A DNA stretch of 64,000 nt, taken from Oscheius onirici. Its lineage: Eukaryota; Nematoda; Chromadorea; Rhabditida; Rhabditidae. Both the position numbers and the translations under genes were made by a program. The notes under the pieces are model-generated. The model did no database searches. It saw only the letters and a list, made by a program, of their open reading frames with translations, and had not been told where the DNA came from. The stretch spans positions 6,138,001 through 6,202,000 of the forward strand of contig OW051471.1 in NCBI GenBank assembly GCA_932521025.1, in the 5' to 3' direction. Below, in pieces: positions 11,654 to 23,249 of this stretch; position 1 is the first letter of the stretch, and the number at the start of each line of letters is the position of its first letter.

Positions 11654-14600
11654 ATGTCGTCTTGTCCCTTCATAAATAAACCTAAAACATCAAAATCGAT
11701 TAAGGTCACTCAAAGATCTCTCTCGCTAAAAATCTGTCAACTTCAAGCCTTTCTCACAGTTTAACATATCGGATCCAGAAACGTCGTCCAGAAGATGACG
11801 TAAGTTCTTTTCGAAGAATGCTGTTGAAGAACTGTCCAGGTTTCGTCCACATATTCGCCGTGTCTAACTGGGAGCAGTGACATCAGTCCAGCCACGAGTA
11901 TCCTGTCCCCTATGCAAGTAAGTCTCATCCAATTTATTCCGATCAGATTCATGTTCAGTCTCCAACGAGGTCGATCAGCAACCTCGCATGTCCACCTCCT
12001 CCTCCGCCTCCCAAAAGGTTATGTTTGTTTTGATTCTTCGACGATAATGGTCGACTTTGAAAATCGTTTATAAAGTTGACCATTATCGCCGATCAAGTAG
12101 TTGTAACCATGGTTTCGCTTACTAATCAAATATTTTCTTGACATCTGTTCCATTTCTATCAATTTAGTATTTTTAGACTGCCAGTGGCACCTTCTACCTT
12201 CAACGGCAATTCGAACGGTGACACAAGGTAAGAAATAGCTTGTTTTCGCTTGACAGACTGTTCAGACGGCCTCGAGGACCCCGAACACCGCCATTGCCTC
12301 CAGGAGGTGGCTCACAGTTGACAGATTGTTCTAGTACTCTATGTCCCCAACCGCCACCAATACAGCAAATGTTTGATCAAAAGAATACCTGTATGGAAGA
12401 GTTTTTAGACAAGGGTATCCAGTCCCTCCTCCATTTCCACTTCCTCCACCTCCAGCCTATTTTATGCCACCACCTGGTACGACAGCTATGCCTCCAAGAG
12501 TGTTTCCTTCGACTTTGAACACTCATCAAAGAGTCCCGTATAATGGTATGTTTTGGTCCCGTTCAATCTAAAATCGGCTAATAGGGGTGAGTCAGAACAC
12601 AGAGTACGAGATGGAAAGAGTCATCCCACCGCCTCCCCCGCCTAAACTACCTCAACCGCCCTCCAGGTAGGAATACTGTTATTTAGGAAATACTTTCAGA
12701 CCGAATGATCTCAGCCAAGTAAGACCAGGAAGACCGATCACACCTGCACCACCTCCGCCACCCAAAGAAGATCGTTTGATGGCTGACCATCCGATTTTGG
12801 CCGATTTGCCCGGAATGAGAGCCTGTATGAACTCGCTAACGCCGAAAAAGAGGAAGCTGGAGAATGGAACGTTGATGGTACACTATCTTTCTGGTTAGAA
12901 AATAGACTGTTTTAGAGTGATGCGGGGAGAAATGATCAGACGCCAGTGAAAAGACCACACTTGGATCCGAAAAGTGTCCAGTTGAAAGATAATGTTCCTG
13001 GCTCTTCGAAACCTGCGGAATCGCTAAAAAAGAAAGGGATTGATCTGAAATCTCCCTCTAAACAAACTGGTAAGTGTCATCTAAAACAATTCCAACTTTT
13101 TTCCAGTTCCACAGAGTCCGATCAAATCGATTCCACACGCTCAGAAACTGTCCTCTCCGAACAAACCAGGATTGCAAAGTCCGAAAGAAATAAAGGTTGC
13201 TCCAGACGCACCCTCTTCTTCTTCAGTCGATAATCACCAAACAAAGGTTTGTTCACTAAAGAGTTCGGTCTTATTAAGCAATTGAAGATTGGTCATGAAG
13301 AAAAACCAGAAGAGAAAGAAGCAAAAAAGAAAGTGGAAAAACAAAAGACGCAGGAGAATGGACGATTTCATGCGAAGCCCCCTCCACCGGTAGAGCCTCC
13401 TCGTCCACCGCCACCTCCCAATCCAAGACCGAACTTTGTGAGTTTTCAGTCGCCTTATTGTATTGCTTGAATTCAGATGAATACCAAACGAAGGAACGAT
13501 TTGGAGAAGGAGGTCATGGACTACGTAAACCTGACATCGTCGGATGAGGAAGACTTGTCCCCTGGATCTCCACGAAGAGTCAATGTTGGTTTTTGGAGTG
13601 TTTGTTGTTTACTCTCTTTCCAGGTTGTCAGCAAAGTTGCTGGAAAAATAAGTCCGATTCTTCTGAAAAAGCCAAAAATCGAAGAGACGGAGCTTCGTCG
13701 GGACACCGAGAGAAGAATTGTACCAGAAGCAGAGAAATCGAGTCCAGATTCCGGCTTATCTCCTCGGAAAGTAAAAAAGAGCTATCATTCGGTCGGGAAG
13801 AAAGACACTCCGGAGAAGCACATTTCGAATCAAACGTCGTCCATCGATAAATCTGAAGAAAGGAAAAGGGAGCACAAGAAGGAAAAGGTAACCTCAAATT
13901 AATGTTATTCTCTTTGCGAAGAATTTATCTCAGACAGAACGTTATCTTCGTAGAGATAGGTACCTAAATCAGTTTGTTTTCCAGAAGGAACACCATCACC
14001 AAAAGACTGTCGCGTCTGTTCCAACAACTCCTCAAAAAGAAGTGAGTTAACATTCTTTTGGCAAGTTAACTCTTTTAGAAACACCTTTTCAAGAGTTTGA
14101 CTGTGAGTTCTCCGAAGAAATATGTGGATGAAAAGAAATTCAAAGAGGTATAAACATTCAGTGTTCTTCAATCAAGACCTTCAGAACAAGGATCTGTCTG
14201 TGAGTACGACTTCGTCGAAAAATGGATTGAAGTCACCACTGATTTCTCCGACCAACAAAACTGGACAAAAGATTCCAGTCAAAGACGAGATTAAGAAGGA
14301 AGAGGTTTGTCTGATGGGATATTCAAAACATATGTGTACTTCAGCCTTCGAGAGTAGAAGAAGAAACATTGAAACAGAACCCTTCGCAAAAGAACGATCT
14401 TCTACAGAACATCCCGCCATCGACGTCTGTGAAGAAGGAAGAAGTTCCCAATAGAGAGCAGAACAAAGAGAAAAAGGAAAAGAAACACAAGAAGGACAAA
14501 CTTCCAAAGCTGAATGAACACGTGAGACAAGCGATTTGATAGAATACGGTTTTAGTTCCGTGAATTGGTCAAAATCGAAACACATCCAAACGGAGGAGCA

Positions 14601-15860
14601 TCTGTTCTCAAAACTGATTGGAGGAAGGTCAGAGAAAAGTTGAACAAGGAGGAAAGACACGAGTTTGCTCGACAGTTCATTCGTCTGGGAGTAGCCGAAA
14701 AGAAAGGTTGTCCCTTCTTCGTCATTGCCATCTTGGAGAATGCTGCTGAATATCTCATGGTATGTGAAACTGATAATTAAGAAGAGAGAGAGATATATAG
14801 GACGTGTTCACGTATCTCAACGAACAACACAATACAATGCCAATCAAAGTCGGTTCTCTGACCAACAAACAGAGTGTCGAGACTATGCAATTTGGACAGT
14901 ATTACAAGCAGGTCATGGACACTTGTCACCACGGAACATTCCGGTAATTCTCTCTTTGAATCGATCCATTTCTTGCCTCAGATGTGGTCCGATGCACGCA
15001 TTGTCAATGGTTGGACCGAAGCAGGAAGAGTGTGGACAGTACTTTCCTCAGTTGATTGACGCACTCGAGAAATCGCCGGTTCTTCGTCCTTTGATGCCAT
15101 GGGGAGACCGCAGTATCCTTCGATGCAGAGTGACGGACAGCGACGATGGACCAATATTTTGGGTTCGACCAGGAGAACAACTCATTCCCACCGACGATTT
15201 AAAGGACGAGAAGAAAAAGCGTTCGGGCAGAGGACCGACTCAATTAAGGTTTGTAAATTTCTTGTTGTTTGTAAAGAAGGATTCAGATATTCTGAACGAA
15301 GAGAGTTGTTGTTCGAAGACCGAACGCCTTGTCATGCTGATCATGTTGGAGATGGACTGGAACGAAAAACCACTGCCGCCGTCGGTATCCTTCAAGCCAT
15401 CAAGGGAGTCAATGAAAAGTGAGATTAGATTTCTAGAATACTAACTAAAAGTTTAGAACACGTGACAATCGAGCTGTAAAAGATGTCGTATGCTTCTATG
15501 CCGGCGACTTTAACAAGATTGTCGATCGTCTTCAATTGGATCTGTTCGAGCCTCCAATGTCACAGGTAGATGAATATTGTTAACTTACAAATTTTTTGAA
15601 TTCAGTGTATTCAATGGGTCGAAGAAGCCAAGTTGAATCAGCTGAGAAGAGACGGAATACGCTACGCCAAATTCCAAGTAAATCTAATCATAAACTTGAA
15701 CATCTTTCAGCTCCATCACAACGACATCTACTTCCTTCCCAGAAAGATTGTCCATCAGTTTCGAACAGTCGCCGCCTGCTCCTCGATTGCTTGGCATGTT
15801 CGTCTGAAGAAGTACTACGAGTCTGGTGAGAACACTGAAAACGAGATGAATGGTCACTAG
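11654..15860 (+). CDS. dpy-21: RSBN1/DPY-21-type JmjC histone demethylase
   Basis: A nuclear Fe(II)/2-oxoglutarate enzyme family; C. elegans DPY-21 removes H4K20me2 on dosage-compensated X chromosomes. The first about 600 codons are Pro-rich, then Lys/Ser-rich and basic ([23 protein letters not shown], many KKE/KSP tracts). They are split into many short exons with 36-75 nt introns. The conserved region begins near 14560 ([20 protein letters not shown]). It continues with [75 protein letters not shown] and [19 protein letters not shown]. The HxD iron ligand pair (HAD) is at 15333-15341, and a distal His occurs in KIVHQF, so the active site looks intact. The start at 11654 requires an acceptor at ATCCAG (about 11778). 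The N-terminal exon chain is less certain than the enzyme domain. Confidence 0.88.
12042..12088 (+). repeat. Near-perfect short hairpin inside an intron of the RSBN1/dpy-21 gene
   Basis: CGATAATGGTCGACTTT (12042-12058) is followed after a 13-nt loop by AAAGTTGACCATTATCG (12072-12088). That is a 17-bp stem with one mismatch, within an intron of about 155 nt. It is too short for a typical pre-miRNA but could affect splicing or be a remnant foldback. Confidence 0.5.
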
Positions 15861-16171
15861 AAGATCTAGGATAGTCCCTCGCTAGCTACTCCTGTCCCCG
15901 GACGGCTAACTCTTCCCGGTGTCTGCTTTACCTCTCAAACTATCCCTCTATCCCTCAATAGAGATCTCTCTGTTTTTCTTCGTTGATCATCTTTGTTGTT
16001 CACTCTTAGGTATTCTCTCTAGTCTTTTTGTACATACATACCCTCCCAAATTCTTCTCATGGCGCTCCTCAGCCCAGTACCTCAGGTGATATTTGTGCAT
16101 TTGTTAAGAGTTTACTCGTTCATAAAAACATCTATATATGTATGTACAATCTACAGCTTTTTGTTCCCTTT
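15861..16171. other. Convergent 3' region
   Basis: Holds the 3' UTRs of the RSBN1/dpy-21 gene and the NTF2-like gene, which run towards each other. I see no further feature in it. Confidence 0.5.
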
Positions 16172-16809
16172 TTAACAAAAATGTCCTTCAGTTGTCGTGA
16201 ACTCGTCGTGGAAGATGGCCCACGATTGATCCTCTCTTCTCCAAATCTGCGTCAAACATCCCTGAAAACACAATGTTGGCGAAAACAAAATAAAGAAACG
16301 AACCTTCAGCGGGCCCAGATTTTCCGATTGAGTTTCACAGTCGCAGGTGACAACTACAAAGTCTCCCATTCCAGTGAAATGATTATTGATACACTTTAAA
16401 AGTTACAAACCCTTACTGATTCAATCTCACCTTGGCCTTGCACTTTCCCGCCTTGTGGCTAAATGTTTTGAACATGTCCAAAATGGCTAAAATCATCGTT
16501 TTGAAAACAAAACAGCATTACTAACCATCTCGGCCGTAAAAACACCCGCACTTACTGCCTCTGTGCACTACGACGGCTTCCGGATGATACTAAAGGCCAT
16601 TGCGAGTTCATCTGGTTACTTACAAATTCCATGAGCTGTTCATACTTGTCTCGCTCATACAACTTCTGATACTTGTCAAAGATGGACTTTACGGCAGTTT
16701 CAGATCCTAAACGAGTCTTTAGTCAATTGAATGGTTTCTATATGAGAGTAGCAACTAGGAAAAGCTAACCGACTTTGTCAGCCAAAAGAGTAGACACCGT
16801 ACCGCTCAT
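16172..16809 (-). CDS. NTF2-like (SnoaL/DUF4440 type) small protein
   Basis: About 140 residues in five exons, starting MSGTVSTLLADKVG. The order is an amphipathic helix (AVKSIFDKYQKLYERDKYEQ), a short strand (YHPEAVVVHRGSKCGCFYGR), a helix (AILDMFKTF), then strands with MGDFVVVTCDCETQ and CLTQIWRREDQSWAIFHDEF, ending TTEGHFC. This helix-then-curved-sheet order and the spacing fit the NTF2-like superfamily, as in SnoaL and DUF4440 proteins. Members bind small ligands or serve as association domains. The catalytic function, if any, cannot be read. It has no signal peptide, so it is cytosolic. Introns are 40-70 nt with standard borders. Confidence 0.7.
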
Positions 16810-17208
16810 TTTGTGTGCTTCGAAAAGTAGAGAGAATGACTGAGAATGCGATAGTGGAGATATTTATAGGGAATGGGCAAAACACAATAACAGACTCCCT
16901 TTCACGTAAACAGTCTCCTCGTGACTTGTTTTGCAACTATCCCAATTGGTGAGGAGAGGGATTGAAGGGACTTTGGACAGAACATTTGTTATTATTGTTA
17001 TTTTTATTGTTAGGCTGTTCATCCCTATATCCCAAATACATGTTTAACCCGTTAAATCTCGATATATTATCCAACGGAAAAAGTCCCTATCGCTAATTCT
17101 CAAACTGCTACCGACCGGCATGCCTCATCTGCTAATCCCTCGCTTATCATCTCGACGTGGCCCCGGTGGCGATAATTTACTGTTCCTTCGGCTGCCGTCA
17201 CTGAAATC
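16810..17208. promoter_or_regulatory. Divergent intergenic promoter region
   Basis: 400 bp between the NTF2-like gene (minus) and the first secreted Cys-rich gene (plus). An AT-rich TATTTATAGG lies 50 nt upstream of the NTF2-like start on the plus-strand sequence. No gene is seen. Confidence 0.35.
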
Positions 17209-18373
17209 ATGAGAGCCGCCGCCCTTTTCGCTTGTGTGTTTTACTTGGGTAGCTTAACTTTGTGAAGTTTAAGTGGTAGCTGGTGTATTTGGCCAATTCG
17301 AACTACTCTCCCCGCCTGGACAGATCTCGGCTATTACTACACAGATCTGTGTCCATCCGACTCTTCTGCACTGTCAGGTAAATCAAATCTTTTGAATGTG
17401 ATCCAATTATACTAGTCTTCTTTTAAATCTGAGACATTGTCGGTCAATATCAAAATATCTAAATTAAGACGACTTTCAACAATGCCTTGAACCTGACCAG
17501 TACTCTCGACTGGACAGACCCTATCACGATGGGTAACCAGTTGGCCGGATTCTATCTGAAAGGAGTCAACGGAGTCATTCAAGTCTGCAACGCCCGTCAA
17601 CAGTTTGTGGCTTGTCTCGGAGGCACGTACTCTGCCTGTATGAGTGTGGTATTTCCTGATTGTTCTTTTGACTAACAGACAAAATTCAGCCCCGTTTTGT
17701 CAGTGATGGAGAAGACCCGACTTCCGCTTTTCAATACGTTGAACTTTTCAAGGAACTCGAGTTCGATTGCAGTGGTGGATTTGTCCGTAAGTTATCCGTA
17801 GAAGGATTAATCTTTGCTCAGAGTTTACCGAGAACTACGACTGTATTCTAAAAGTCTGGAACGATCATCAGCCAGATCTGAACAACTGTGTGGCCGCCTT
17901 CAACAAGACCATGAGTGCGGTTCGTACGATTTTTTTTTGTATGAAACCAAAAGATTTTAGGATCCGAGTCAGTATTGTCAGGCTGTCCTTGCTGTCGAAC
18001 AGTGTACAAGAAGTTTCTTCCAAAAGGAATGCGGAGCGGAGGTTTTTTGTGATAAGGTCTTTCCGATGGAAAGTTTAGGCGTCTTGGTGGCAATGTGAAA
18101 GAACTCGAATCGGAGCTGGATTGGATCAGTTCTGTCCCACCAACTATTGCCAGGTTTTTTCTTGTTTACTCGTGGAACAATCGAGATTTCAAGGTTCAAC
18201 AATCTTCTCCTTTGTCAAACTTCCGTCAGAAACGTGTTGAAGCTCTTCTTCAAATTATGAAAGGATCCGAGGGTTAATGATTTTCGTCGTCTTCAAGATT
18301 CTCTCTCTTTTCAGAAAAGAACAAGATTATGAAGAAACTGGCGGAAAAGGCTCGTCGTCGCCAAGTAGAATAA
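17209..18373 (+). CDS. Secreted Cys-rich protein, likely T20D4.11-like (DUF19) family, copy 1
   Basis: A signal peptide (MRAAALFACVFYLVVAGVFG) starts a protein read from about eight short exons. The mature part has evenly spaced cysteines. Segments include TTQICVHPTLLHCQ, NGVIQVCNARQQFVACLGG, FDCSGGFV, YDCILKVWNDHQPDLNNCVA, YCQAVLAVEQCTRSFFQKEC and CPTNYCQ. This pattern of C-x(4-8)-C pairs between helices recalls the nematode-specific DUF19 domain. The assignment rests on cysteine layout and needs a profile search. The last exons encode a basic, helical tail (KKLAEKARRRQVE) that copy 2 lacks. Its role is unknown; relatives are secreted. Confidence 0.6.
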
Positions 18374-18583
18374 AAGAGCAATGAAGTTTTTATTACAAAC
18401 TAGGATTCAGGGAGGGGTCCGGATAGATAACTGTGCTCGTAAAGATAGCCAAGTACTGACGAGTCTCATTGATTCCATTACTGACAGTCACTCTCTTTAT
18501 TGCCCGCCTCATCTGAAACCCTTTTTGAAATTCTTCTAATAAAAAGTAGAAACTATATACATTGTTCCCGACTCATTTTGAAG

Positions 18584-18876
18584 CAGGGTTGGGTACGGGC
18601 CGGGCTCGGGACTGAAATTTCGGGCCCGGAACGGGCCCGAAGGAAAAAATTGGGAAAACATGGGTATTTTTCTGCTTTTTAGTGATGTTGTGAAAAAGAC
18701 ATAACTTGATACTCTATTATGCAATCCTTACTTAGTACTAAAACATACTAAAAAAATCATTATAATATGAGTACCTTTATTTTTGACCCCACCCCCTTCC
18801 TCAGCTAAGTCTGGAACGTCGGACCTAGACGGGCCGCCCGGCCAGAACTTTCGGGCCCGGCCCGTTCCCAACCCTG
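18584..18876. mobile_element. hAT-like MITE
   Basis: A 293-bp element bounded by CAGGGTTGGGTACGGGCC on the left and the reverse complement, GGCCCGTTCCCAACCCTG, on the right. It is flanked by TTTGAAG on both sides (18577-18583 and 18877-18883), a 7-bp duplication. Termini starting CAGGG with a 7-8 bp duplication fit the hAT superfamily. The inner parts of both arms carry more matching GGGCCCGG-type sequence. There is no coding capacity. Confidence 0.75.
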
Positions 18877-18942
18877 TTTGAAGCTGATAGCCTAACAATT
18901 CTTTTGTAGTGGTTTGAATTTTGAACTTTTCTTCTAGTCTCC

Positions 18943-20190
18943 ATGAAACTTTGCAATCAGATGCTCAGTTTCGTCGTCGTGGCGACTCTTTTGGGAGTTG
19001 CTTCGGCACATTTGGACGAGTACAAGCTCTCCGAGGCTGCAATCCAAATTGTGGCTGCCAACAGTCAAACCTCACAGGTTCTCACGTACTTTCTTGTGAT
19101 TACTCTCTTTTAGGCTGCTTTGAGCCCATGCATAGACCAGAATTGGAATGCGTGTCAGGTTAGATAAGACAAGCAAAGTCATCTTCACCCTTTTTAGTAC
19201 AATTTCAACAAAGCCGTTGGAATTGACGAGAATCTTGGATACAGAACCGGCTCGGCTTTCTTCAATGCCACAAATTCGCTTTTGGATGACAGTATTCAAA
19301 GCATTCTCAATGTTTGCAAGTACAGACCAAGACATTTTTGCTCATAATCATCTGATTCAGGGCAAGAACTCAGTTTTATCAATGTCTTGGCTCGTCTTAC
19401 TACACATGCATGAATCTTTTCAACATCCTTCAGAAGCCAGGAGAGGGATATCAGGATGGTACGTCGCGAATGATATTTTAAAGGAAACTTTTAGCCTTTG
19501 ACTATTCGCGTGCTTTTCTCGGAATGGAATTCACATGCACTGCAGGGTTCGAGAGTAAGAGGCTGTCTGGATGGAAAAGAATATCCATCTTTTAGCCGTT
19601 ACCACTGAGTGGTCCTGCATGATCAACATTCAGAACACTCTCGGATACAGAAACTGTCTGAGCGGGTTCAACGAGCTTCTTCCTCCTGATCAGCTCTGCC
19701 CGTAAACAGCTCGAATACAACTAAATGATATTGAATTCAGAAGCGTGAAAACCGTCGGACAATGTATCTACGATGCCTACGTTGCTGCCTGTGTTGACAA
19801 GGTGCTTTTAGGCGGTCAATCCAAGCTTGCAGTTCGATTAGGAACAGTTACTACTGATTCGAATGCGTCTTTTACGAGAATCGCAGTACCATACCGAAAA
19901 AAAACCCGTTTCGAATGTTTTAAGTTCAACTCGGCTAATCTTTTGACTGAATACAACTTAGTGTGCTTTTGCCAAAGACGGAAGCACCGACTTTTGTCAG
20001 ATAGACATCACTAGCAAATTTTTTGGGTTATATGTAAAAGAAAAGGCACGAGAAGTGAAAAGTTAATTGAACGCCTGAAACATGATTGCCCTCCTAAAAT
20101 CGTATTTAGGGAGCTGGTTTCTTCGGCTGTGAGAACTTCCGGTACACGTTCGATCAAACATGCTACGGTCTTCGCTGTGATGTTAACTAG
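18943..20190 (+). CDS. Secreted Cys-rich protein, likely T20D4.11-like (DUF19) family, copy 2
   Basis: A signal peptide (SFVVVATLLGVASA after MKLCNQML) precedes a protein of roughly 290 residues in nine short exons. Cysteine-bearing segments are ALSPCIDQNWNACQ, SILNVCKARTQFYQCLGS, YYTCMNLF, MEFTCTAGF, WSCMINIQNTLGYRNCLSGF, QCIYDAYVAACVDK, CAFAKDGSTDFCQI, and GCENFRYTFDQTCYGLRCDV at the C-terminus. Cysteine spacing and the short-exon plan resemble the gene just upstream, so the two are probably an old tandem duplicate pair. A hAT-like MITE lies between them. No basic tail is present, unlike copy 1. The role is unknown; secretion follows from the signal peptide. Confidence 0.6.
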
Positions 20191-20703
20191 CTAATACAGT
20201 ATTTCACAGCAGTGAATAAATATTTTCGAGCACTCGATTAATGTTTCTCACTGCGAAAACAATCAGATGCAGCAACAACCGAACACAAAACGGTACTTTA
20301 GATTTTTAAAATACAAGGTTGGCAACGCCCTTCCAGAGCTAAAGTAGAAACTCATGAGTTCGCTCTGTCGCCCTAGTTGTGGCTTCCATTTGATTCTTTC
20401 TTTGTTACTCTCCTCCAGTTACTCTCCCTGACCTTCCATAGAAACTATCAAATTATATTGGAACCCGCTCCCTCCCAAGCCTAATTTCAAAATGTAGGAC
20501 CTGAACGGGTCGCCCGGCCCGTTCCTAGCTTTAGTGAGTCTCAGTCCTACTGTCTCTTCTTCCCTTGTCACTCTGTTCCAGTCACACTCTCCCAGCTTTT
20601 CCAAAAAACCTAACAATAAGTCGTTAGTAGCAGATCTATCTTTAATATTAAAGTGCAATGGTGTCTGTGGCTGTGTTTATTTGTTTGTCCATGGCCACGA
20701 AAT

Positions 20704-20769
20704 TTTGGTGTATTGTTAAGAGTCGCCTTCTTCACCCAGACGACCCGGGTTCGACTCCTCTCCTCGCCA
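20704..20769 (+). repeat. tRNA-derived remnant (A- and B-box-like)
   Basis: TGGTGTATTGTTAAGAG resembles a tRNA D-arm/A box. GGTTCGACTCC at 20748-20758 is a perfect B box, followed by a CTCGCCA end. The acceptor and T stems do not pair, so it is a pseudo-tRNA or a SINE-like head. The same layout recurs at 53.02-53.08 kb. Confidence 0.5.
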
Positions 20770-21339
20770 AATATTTTTGCTAAATTGTTTTGAGTAGGAA
20801 AATAGAGTCAGGGTAACCGCTAGGGGATTAGAAAGGACCGGTTGACCTGTATAAGACCAGAAAGGGATCGGATGGTTTAGACGAGTCAATTGCATGGAAT
20901 TTGATTATTTTTGAATTTCAGTTTTCAGACATCAAGTGCGGGTTAGGAATACGGGAAAGCGTTCAAGGGGGGTTTTTGACTACTAACTTCAGCTCTAATG
21001 GGGTGATATCACAACCGGAGAACAGAGATAGGGGAGAACAGGACCACGGACAGGGATACGAGAAAGAGGGACAGAGAGACAGGAGGACAGAGGGACAAAG
21101 TCTCTGTACTTTCAGTCCTTGCAGATTATCTTTTTGCTTCGTGTACAGTATTTAAGCTACTCTTATCTATTGATCTGGAGAGGGATCAAACAGCAAACTG
21201 TTAACTGTTATATGTTTTGGACAAAACGAAGTCTGTTCAGTGGATGAAGAGACTTCGTGGCGACAATTGAGTGCCTTCGCTACATGATAACTCATTGATT
21301 AACGCGAATGAATATCAAAATACGGAGAAATCCCACAAT

Positions 21340-21405
21340 CCCCCCCCCCCCCCCCCTCTTAACATCCATATAAGCACCCCACCGAGAAAATTGGGGTGCT
21401 TATAT
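21340..21405. repeat. Poly-C run plus perfect hairpin
   Basis: A run of 17 C at 21340-21356 is followed by ATATAAGCACCCC (21368-21380) and its exact reverse complement GGGGTGCTTATAT (21393-21405), a 13-bp stem with a 12-nt loop. A further CATATAAGCCCCC lies just downstream. Confidence 0.6.
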
Positions 21406-22199
21406 TCGATACCCGGACCTATCCCATATAAGCCCCCACGGAAGTCATTTCCATCCTCCACCTTCAGGCCCTGTTTTTAACCCCCACCCTCATCCCATAC
21501 TTTACATTGTTTACAATAATTTTTTTAACAAAAAAGAAACAAAAAAAAATGGAGAAAAAAGGCCAGGATAAAAAATTTGTAAAAATCGGCCTGCAATCTT
21601 ACAGTCCGGTTTTTTGCAACTTGGTCTTCAGAACACGAAATTTCGTTTTTAGAGATCAGTATGCTTGTTTTAGCGAGTCTGAGCCTTGTTTTCAGCATTG
21701 CTGGCAGAAAAGAGGTAAAATTTTACTGACATGGGTAGAAAAATAAAGAAGTGAAGGGTAATTGCTTTTTGCTGGAATAAAGAGGGTTTTTTTCTCGGGA
21801 TCTTCCGTCTAAAATGTTTTTCAACGTCTAGAACAACTTTTTCAACAAAAAAGAAGCAGAAAAAAGCGAAAAAGAGATAAAAACAGAGCAGAGAGGCAAG
21901 AGAAGGGGGACAGCCCCAAAATGCGGAAAACCACTTTGAAAATGACCCATTCCGCGCGAAACCCAAAATGAATTCGCTACAGTTTGAACGCGGCCAATTT
22001 GAACGTCGCCATTCTGGAGGTGTGACATTTTGCACGACGTTTGTACGTAATCACGTATTTTCTATTCCGCAATTACCGTTTCCCTAAAATATTCGTCATT
22101 TTTCATTTTTTTTCAGAATTTCTTCCATTTTTGCCTAGTTTTTCCGTATTTTCTTTACTTTGTTATGCTATTGCCTTGTAAAAACATTTTCGCATACTA

Positions 22200-22988
22200 T
22201 AACGGTCATTTTAGAGCCCGTCAAGAATCATGCCCTAGAAGTCGAGCACCAGCCGGAGAAAAAAAAGAGGAGAAAAACGAAGGACGTCGACAACTATCTC
22301 ATACGACTTCTTCGACACAACGGGGACAAATCATACGTCTACGAACACTTTTACAAGTTAGTTTTTCGGTTTATCGTAATTATTTTTTATTCTTTCAGAC
22401 GTAAACTGTTCTGTACAAGTGCAGACTTGTAAAAACTACCGGTAAGACGACAGAATGCCTCCGGTATCACGACAACGACCCAACCCCGTCTATAAAGCAG
22501 GTAAAGTTATTTTCAAATGGTCTGACTCAACATTCAAGCCTCAAGCGAAAAACTAGGACCAGACTGGCCGAAGATGTCGTCCTTCTCAATCGAGCGGTGT
22601 CGAAAACGTGGAAGAAGAAACCGCAAGGACAAACAGTTGTTGAAGCATGGTACAAGCCATTAAAAGTAAGTTATTTCTGTATTTGGCTAGTAGATTTTAG
22701 TCTTCTGTATCACAGCAACGGCCATCAAAAGGTCCATCTATCTTCACTCATCGAAAGACATTAGAAAAACAGGCGGACACAACTGGCCTCTTACTGCGCG
22801 AGTTTCCTGTCGAAAAGGTATGACTTTGTTCTTGTATACAACAACCATCCTAAATGAAAGAGAACTCCAACACAGGGTCTCTTCTGAAGAGCCAACGCCT
22901 CCAAGCAGTGAAAAGAGCTCGAAGACGTGCCTCCGGATACCCTACCCTAGCCGATATCGACGGAATTTCATTCATTTTCGAGTCTTAG
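22200..22988 (+). pseudogene. Multi-exon coding-looking segments inside the 1.7-kb transposon
   Basis: Four or five open blocks are separated by short intron-like gaps with GT/AG borders. The first, after CATTTTAG, reads PVKNHALEVEHQPEKKKRRK and later DVDNYLIRLLRHNGDKSYVY. Others read TRLAEDVVLLNRAVSKTWKK with VVEAWYKPLK, then PSIFTHRKTLEKQADTTGLL, and lastly SLLKSQRLQAVKRARRRASG ending ADIDGISFIFES-stop at 22986-22988. The protein is basic and Lys/Arg-rich. I recognise no family and no transposase. The last junction does not keep frame with a standard acceptor (the standard one gives a quick TGA), so the gene may be decayed. It could be a captured host gene fragment or the remains of the element's own protein. 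Confidence 0.45.
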
Positions 22989-23249
22989 CACTAAAATTGT
23001 ACTTATAGATGATTCAATAAACTTTTCTAAGAGAATTACTTGTTCTTGTCCAAGATTTACTGCTACAAATTGATTTTTATCAAGAAAATTTAATTTATCC
23101 AGTTTTTACTCACCCAGATGGATCCAGTTTTTACTCACCCGGAAAGTTGATCAACGCGATGGCATATGTCCGTTTCTTGTCCCATTTATTGTTTTTGTCA
23201 TAAAAACGGGAAAAAAAATAGCTAAAAACCATAAAGAGGTCATATTTTA

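Larger units (their letters stand above)
20191..21906. other. Gene-free region with repeat remnants
   Basis: No coding exon is recognisable. The stretch 20490-20525 contains GAACGGGTCGCCCGGCCCGTTCC-like sequence related to the hAT-like MITE at 18.6-18.9 kb, probably a fragment. A tRNA-like remnant lies at 20704-20769 and a poly-C/hairpin patch at 21340-21405. Short open frames here look accidental. Confidence 0.45.

Noticed and set aside
20704..20769. Functional tRNA gene
   Set aside because: Only the boxes are preserved; acceptor and T stems do not pair.
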